Below, piece by piece: positions 59,277-64,000 of a stretch of DNA of 64,000 nt (positions are counted from its first letter, which is position 1; the number at the start of each line of letters is the position of its first letter). Made by a program: the position numbers and the translations under genes. The notes below the pieces were generated by a model. That model did not search any database, was not told the DNA's origin, and saw only the letters and a program-made list of their open reading frames with translations. Origin of the DNA: Rutidosis leptorrhynchoides (Eukaryota > Streptophyta > Magnoliopsida > Asterales > Asteraceae); contig NC_092333.1 of NCBI RefSeq assembly GCF_046630445.1, positions 713,883,001 through 713,947,000 of the forward strand. Reading direction: 5' to 3'.

Positions 59277-59912
59277 CTTCATTCATAATATTTGAATCAT
59301 TCAACGCTTAATTGTTTGATTTTATCAAAATCACCTTTTATGATTATTGTTATGATATTATTCTAAGAGGTCTCATTTTAACCTACACCGTCGATACATT
59401 TTAAGTTAATTGGTCTAGAATGTTTGAAAATGATCATTCAATTATATTTCACTTAGACTATATACTCTTAAGAAAAAAATAATCATTTCCCAATTGCCAA
59501 TTACGTACTCTATCATTAACAGAAATAACCTCCATGTTTAGTTTATTCTTAAAGAGTTAAACATGGGTAGTTATTTAATGTTGTATCCTCTATAACTCTA
59601 ACGCACTAAGTCAGCCAGATTGCAAGATATTTAACATTGATGAAATGAAAACGCTTGTAAGAGTTGAAAAGACAAATTTCATATTTTTGGAATTATTAAA
59701 ACGTTAGTGTGTGACCATGTCCGTCTTCTAGAAAGCAAAACAATAGTTAATTTAGTTTGTACAAAAAGAATATTTTTATATACTTTATGCATAATTAATG
59801 ATACATGTGGACGGACGTAGTATAACATGAAATATCATTATAAAATTTCATTTTGTTAAAAAAAAATGTGTATAATTTAATCTTATTCTTGAATTTTGTT
59901 TATCATCGTTTT
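59277..59912. other. Spacer, nothing recognised
   Basis: AT-rich unique sequence. I see no credible gene or repeat. Confidence 0.45.
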
Positions 59913-60024
59913 AAGTTTAGAAGGTCAATATGTTGAGGGCGTTTTCCTCAAAAAAAAATGACCTCATTTCTATACGAGTTATCGTTTTTTTGCCCAAAAA
60001 AAAAAAAAAAGTTTAGAAGGTCAA
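59913..60024 (+). mobile_element. Short retroposed insertion with poly-A tail and 16-bp target duplication
   Basis: AAGTTTAGAAGGTCAA is present at 59913-59928 and 60009-60024. Between them are about 80 bases ending in a poly-A run (59994-60010). The body (TATGTTGAGGGCGTTTTCCTC...) is too short to identify: a truncated SINE, LINE or cellular RNA. Confidence 0.75.
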
Positions 60025-60144
60025 GTTTTAGGATATGCAAGGACCTAAATGTCATTTTATCAAAGTTCTGGTTATAAGATAAGGGGTTAAAGTTGGGCTA
60101 CAAACTTACACAAATGTACCGATGTCGCCCACAAACTCATTTTC

Positions 60145-60441
60145 GTCCTACCGTCGCCTACAAACTTATAAAAAATGTGCTGATGTTAACATTTCGTTAC
60201 CGGTTACCTGCTGAACCGGTAAAGTTAATTATTTTTTATGCCTTTTATATGTCCCGATGTCGCTCATATACTTTCAGTTGTGTCCCGATGTCGCACATAT
60301 ACTTTCAGTTCTGTTTCGATGTATCACCGACGTGTCATGACTACTTAGAAGCCACGTAATCAACCAATTTGGTTGACGGTTAAAAAAAGTATTTTGTTTA
60401 TATTAGCACATTTTTTATAAGTTTGCAGGCGACAGTAGGAC
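60145..60441. mobile_element. Inverted-repeat element (MITE-like), about 297 bp
   Basis: A 40-base arm (60145-60184, beginning GTCCTACCGTCGCCTACAAA) is repeated in reverse complement at 60402-60441 with about five mismatches. Inside is a 29-base tandem pair (TGTCCCGATGTCGC...TTTCAGTT, 60249-60310). The target duplication is unclear and the superfamily undetermined. Confidence 0.65.
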
Positions 60442-60574
60442 AAACTAGAATATTCTTTGTGTAACATCAATTTTAATCTTGTATTTAGCTAATTTTTCAA
60501 TATAAATTTTCGTTTTTTTCCTTAATTTTTTATATGTATGTAATATTATTATTTATAATTTCCAGTGTCCAAAT

Positions 60575-61002
60575 CACTGTTGCAAAACACCCCGTCTCGA
60601 GCCGTCTCGACGCCCGTCTGGACGGTTTGGTGTCTAATCCGTCCCGTCTCGAAGAAAACCGTCTAATATTACAGTCAACGCACAAAATTCGGGTCAAAGT
60701 TGAAAAAAATTGGGTCAAAGTCGGTCAAAATTCAAAAAAGCCAGAATATCGGTAAAATATATCGTGTTTTAGTTTGAATTTGTTGTATTAAATTAACGAT
60801 GATAGCAATTATGGGTACAAATTAATTAATTAAATTTTTTAGCTTTAAAATATGTATACATATATGCATTTTTATACTTATATATTTAAAAGTCAACTTT
60901 GGTCAACGTCCGTCTCGACCCCCGTCTCGACCCCGTCTCGAACGTCTCGACCTTTTTAGGACCCGACCGTCTTGACCCCGTCTCACGTCTTTTGCAACCT
61001 TG
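60575..61002. mobile_element. hAT-type MITE, 428 bp
   Basis: The terminal repeats are CACTGTTGCAAAA and CAAGGTTGCAAAA (11 of 13 match). The 8-bp target duplication GTCCAAAT is perfect (60567-60574 and 61003-61010), as expected for hAT. Both ends carry several copies of CCGTCTCGA. No transposase is present. Confidence 0.88.
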
Positions 61003-61192
61003 GTCCAAATAGTCTCTTTTATTAACACGCATATATATAAATATAGATTGTATCTTAAAAAAATCGTAATGGGGAAAAAGAAGTCGATGGAGAAATTTAG
61101 AGTTTTAAATTAGTTGGACGGCGTTTGGCAAGTGTATCTGAAGGATACATATGTGAGTATGTAGAAAGGTAAGGGTAATTTTGAGAGTTCAC

Positions 61193-61400
61193 ATTTTTTT
61201 TTTTTTGGGTAAGCGAGGAAATCCTCCTGTGAACGAGCACATTGGCTCCCCCATAGAAGGTAAAACCTCGGGTAATCAAGCCTCCCGAGCGCGAGACCTG
61301 CCCTCTAATCACACTCCCTTTTTGAACAATTTGGCATAGCCAGAAATTGAACCCGGGTGGTGTGCTTCATTAGGTAACTCGGTGGCCACTCAGGCAAGCT
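61193..61400 (-). mobile_element. tRNA-derived SINE, about 200 bp, with poly-A tail
   Basis: On the minus strand it starts GCCTGAGTGGCCACCGAG (box A-like TGGCCACCGAG). A box B-like GGTTCAATTTC and a GC-rich body with CTCGGGAGGCTTGATTACCC follow, and it ends in poly-A (T-run at 61194-61206). Architecture and sequence are those of plant SINEs. No clear target duplication was found. Confidence 0.78.
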
Positions 61401-62663
61401 TTAATGGTTGACTGTTTTTCGTTATACTAGTGTAAATTTAATACTAGTTGTTTTTATGTAAGAAGGGATTTTTTTCCTCGGTTGATCTATTAATTTTAGC
61501 TCAATTAGCAATCAGCATTCCTCAAATTTTTTTCAGCATTCATGATTTTTTTTTAATGCAATTATCATTCCTCCGTTAAACAACTGTTAAAAAAATGTGT
61601 TTACCCTTGACATGTGCAATGCATGTGAGGGTAAACTTACCTTTTTACTCATTTTCTTTAGTTTATTCACTAAAAATGAGGGACCACCGGTGCAAATTCA
61701 TATTTTTTACTAAAAGATCATAACTCAAAATTAATCAACTCATAAATAGGTTAGTTGCTTAGTTCGAAGTTCATATATTGGAACTTGGCCATTCAAATTC
61801 AGTGTTTACATTACCGTATATATTATTAAAGAACACTAGATTATTGTTCATTCTAATTTTATATTCTAAAGGTATTTTCGTCTTTTCACTTCTGCTCTAT
61901 TCATTTACTCCAAGGGTTTTCTTTCCTCACTTACTCCGCATCCGACTCTTTCGCTCCTTCCGACCATCTTTATCAAACGCCTTTAGGGTTTGGTTTTGGA
62001 TGCATTGTTGCTTCCTTCTTACTTGGTCCGTAGGGTTTCCTTACTATTTGGCGTCGATGATTGCTACACCGGTTTTTACGACGGAATTGGGTGATTTAAT
62101 AGTTGTATTTTTCCGATTGTTGTTCATCAGCGACTTCTTCTGGTTAAATTACGGTGAGGTTTTTTATGGTTCCTAAATTTTATGTAATTTTCTTTAGTGT
62201 TTTTTGTTGATTATTATGTAGTATGATAATGTTATTCACTTTAATTCACTGATTACTTTTTCGTTAAGATTATTGGTGAGGTTTTTGATGGTTTTCTAAC
62301 TTTGAATTGACTGTTGTAGGTTTGTTAACTGAAGTTTTCAACTTGCAATTAACCATTGTGTTTATAGTTGTTAGTTGTTAACAAGTATGTTATTTATATC
62401 TTTTCGGCATTTTCTTTGGTCTTAAGATTTTTGAATGATTTTTGGATGTTTATTTTGAGTTGCAGTGTTGCTATGTTCGTGAGTTTACTACTGTTATATT
62501 GTTGGATTTGTAAAGGAATCCCAATGTATTAGGGTTGTTATTATTTGTTACTCATAATGTTGGTTTATATAGTGTTCGTTGTCTTAAAATATAATGATAC
62601 ATAGAATCTCTAAACAACATTAGTCTTTATACTAATTAGATGAAACAATGTTGTTATAAGTTA
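61401..62663. other. Intergenic DNA, no supportable gene
   Basis: The open frame at 61778-62176 lacks an ATG and shows no recognisable domain. CT-rich text near 61900 followed by CCTTTAGGGTTTGG could be a transcript leader, but no gene follows. Confidence 0.4.
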
Positions 62664-64000
62664 TGTAACATCCCGCCTTTTTTCGTTTACTTTCCGTTTA
62701 AATTATTTAAAGTCCGTTATATGATTATAACATCTTCTGTTAAAACGCGTTTTAAATTATCTCGTTTAGGGAATTCACGCACCCGCTTTGAAACTTGAGG
62801 GATTAAACTTGCCAAAGGACAAAAGGTTTGACTAGGTCAACTAGTCAAACCCTTCTCCTCCACTCATCCATTCACCTCCCTTTCTAACTTTTGATACTTC
62901 GATTTTCTCTCAACTCACTCAACAAGATTCATCATCTATTCAAGATCTAGCAAGCATCAATTCAAACAAATTACATATTTGGAATCCTTGCATCTTCCTC
63001 TTCGATTTCATACCGATTTCATCAAGTTTGAGTAACTTTCTAAAAATACTAGATTTTGTGTTCTTGATAATTTTGACATATAAAAGTGTTAATTAGTGTC
63101 TATGGCTCAAGTCTAACATGAATATATGATTTGTATGCTCGATCTTGTTATTTTAAGTAACTAGCATGAACTTGAAAGTTGGCGTGTTGATTTTGTGATT
63201 TGGTTGCTTAAATGTTGTTAAATGTTAAAAGTTCATGTATTGAATGTGTTACTAGCATCACTAGCTTCATTTTGATATGTAGGTTGATTAAGAAAACTTC
63301 ATTAACATGATTATTGTTTTGGTGATTTGGGTTAGGGTTTGATAGGCTTGATTATGAACTTTGATGCATTAAATGCTATGAAATGTTGTTGATAAGTGTT
63401 TAGTTGCAATGTGTGTTTAATTACCTTCGAAACGTCGTATCATACATGTAAATTGGTTGTCCGAATCATGAAACACATTTAATGGACTTGAATGTAATAA
63501 ATGGTGAGCATTTAATGCGATTTTGGTTGATGTAAATGTTAAATTGATTGATGAAATGTGCTTAGTTGCGTTCCTCGTCAAAATACATTTCCGATGATAT
63601 AAGATACATGTTTTGATTGTTTGCGTATCATAAAATGTGATTGTTTGAAGTTTGGTTCGTGCACTTGTGTGTTTTCAGCAAAGCAGGTCTGTGCACTAAT
63701 CTGGATGCCGTCCAGATTCTTGGACGCCGTCCAGGCCTTCACATCTGGACGCCGTCCAGCCAATCTGGACGCCGTCCAGATGACCTACCAGGTGCTGATT
63801 TGGTTGGCCGTTTACTATTTAATTCTAACTATGCTACGCACCTCCGATTCACATGTAACTTGTTCTAATATGCTTATATATGATTAAAAACCTCAGAAAA
63901 ATAGTTCAGGACCCGACCCGAATATGTTGACTTTTTCGTTGACTTTGACCCGACCAAAGTTGACTTTTGATCAAACTTAACCAATTACTTATGCAATCAT
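62664..64000 (+). mobile_element. Start of LTR G (Ty3/gypsy type), runs off the right edge
   Basis: TGTAACATCCCGCC at 62664 is the typical start of several plant chromovirus LTRs. The remaining text, such as GACCCGACCCGAATATGTTG near 63912, is of LTR type. It carries a GGACGCCGTCC array at 63701-63780. The other end is outside the window, so it may be a solo LTR or an element. Confidence 0.6.
63701..63780. repeat. Palindromic CTGGACGCCGTCCAG array in LTR G, four units
   Basis: The motif is the same as in the Athila-like LTR D and its pre-env module, including the flank CCGTCCAGATGACCTA (D: GCGTCCAGATGAACTA), although G is a different LTR family. Confidence 0.85.

Noticed and set aside
61778-62176. 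132-codon hydrophobic frame
   Set aside because: Starts at TTG, no ATG, no recognisable family.

Overview
The window is plant nuclear DNA: AT-rich, with long AT and ATT microsatellites, Ty3/gypsy LTR retrotransposons of chromovirus (Tekay-like) and Athila-like types, L1-type LINEs, Stowaway and hAT MITEs, and one six-exon gene for a plant-type septum-promoting (SGP1-like) GTPase. A eudicot is certain enough. An Asteraceae species is my guess from the style of the LTRs and is not proven. The window is mostly a nest of transposons around one host gene.

Layout. 1-12136: a minus-strand non-autonomous LTR element (called C), with its 3' LTR cut by the window edge, a full 5' LTR at 8169-12136 and a foreign solo LTR (F, 2005-3908) inside. 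12137-14195: ordinary intergenic DNA. 14196-16404: the GTPase gene on the minus strand, apparently intact. 16801-31887: a candidate PIF/Harbinger-like element carrying a minus-strand Myb/SANT-like gene. That gene is split by element A (17508-30618), a young Tekay-like gypsy with 3.25-kb LTRs, target duplication TCCAC, a captured F-box gene and a damaged gag-pol. 31888-33234: spacer with two MITEs. 33249-47225: an L1-type LINE with a 14-bp target duplication. It holds the 3' half of an Athila-like element (D, 35635 to about 43303) and a solo LTR (E, 45705-47210). 47569-59260: a 5'-truncated LINE with a 16-bp target duplication, split by element B (47845-59210, target duplication CGAAG), which is a non-autonomous relative of C. 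59277-62663: spacer with four small insertions. 62664 to the end: the start of another LTR (G).

How the parts relate. A, B and C share the terminal roughly 0.7 kb of the LTR, the Met-tRNA primer site and a leader hairpin, and A and B share the polypurine-tract module. The coding-less B and C therefore probably use A-type machinery. B and C carry conserved ORFs not found in ordinary gag-pol, including a TATA-led antisense unit for a small hydrophobic protein. D, E, F and a pre-env site in D each have a different GC-rich short-repeat array just upstream of a TATA-like box.

All coordinates, repeat counts and identities were read by eye. Splice sites and family names are inferences from consensus and family knowledge, and no database search was run.
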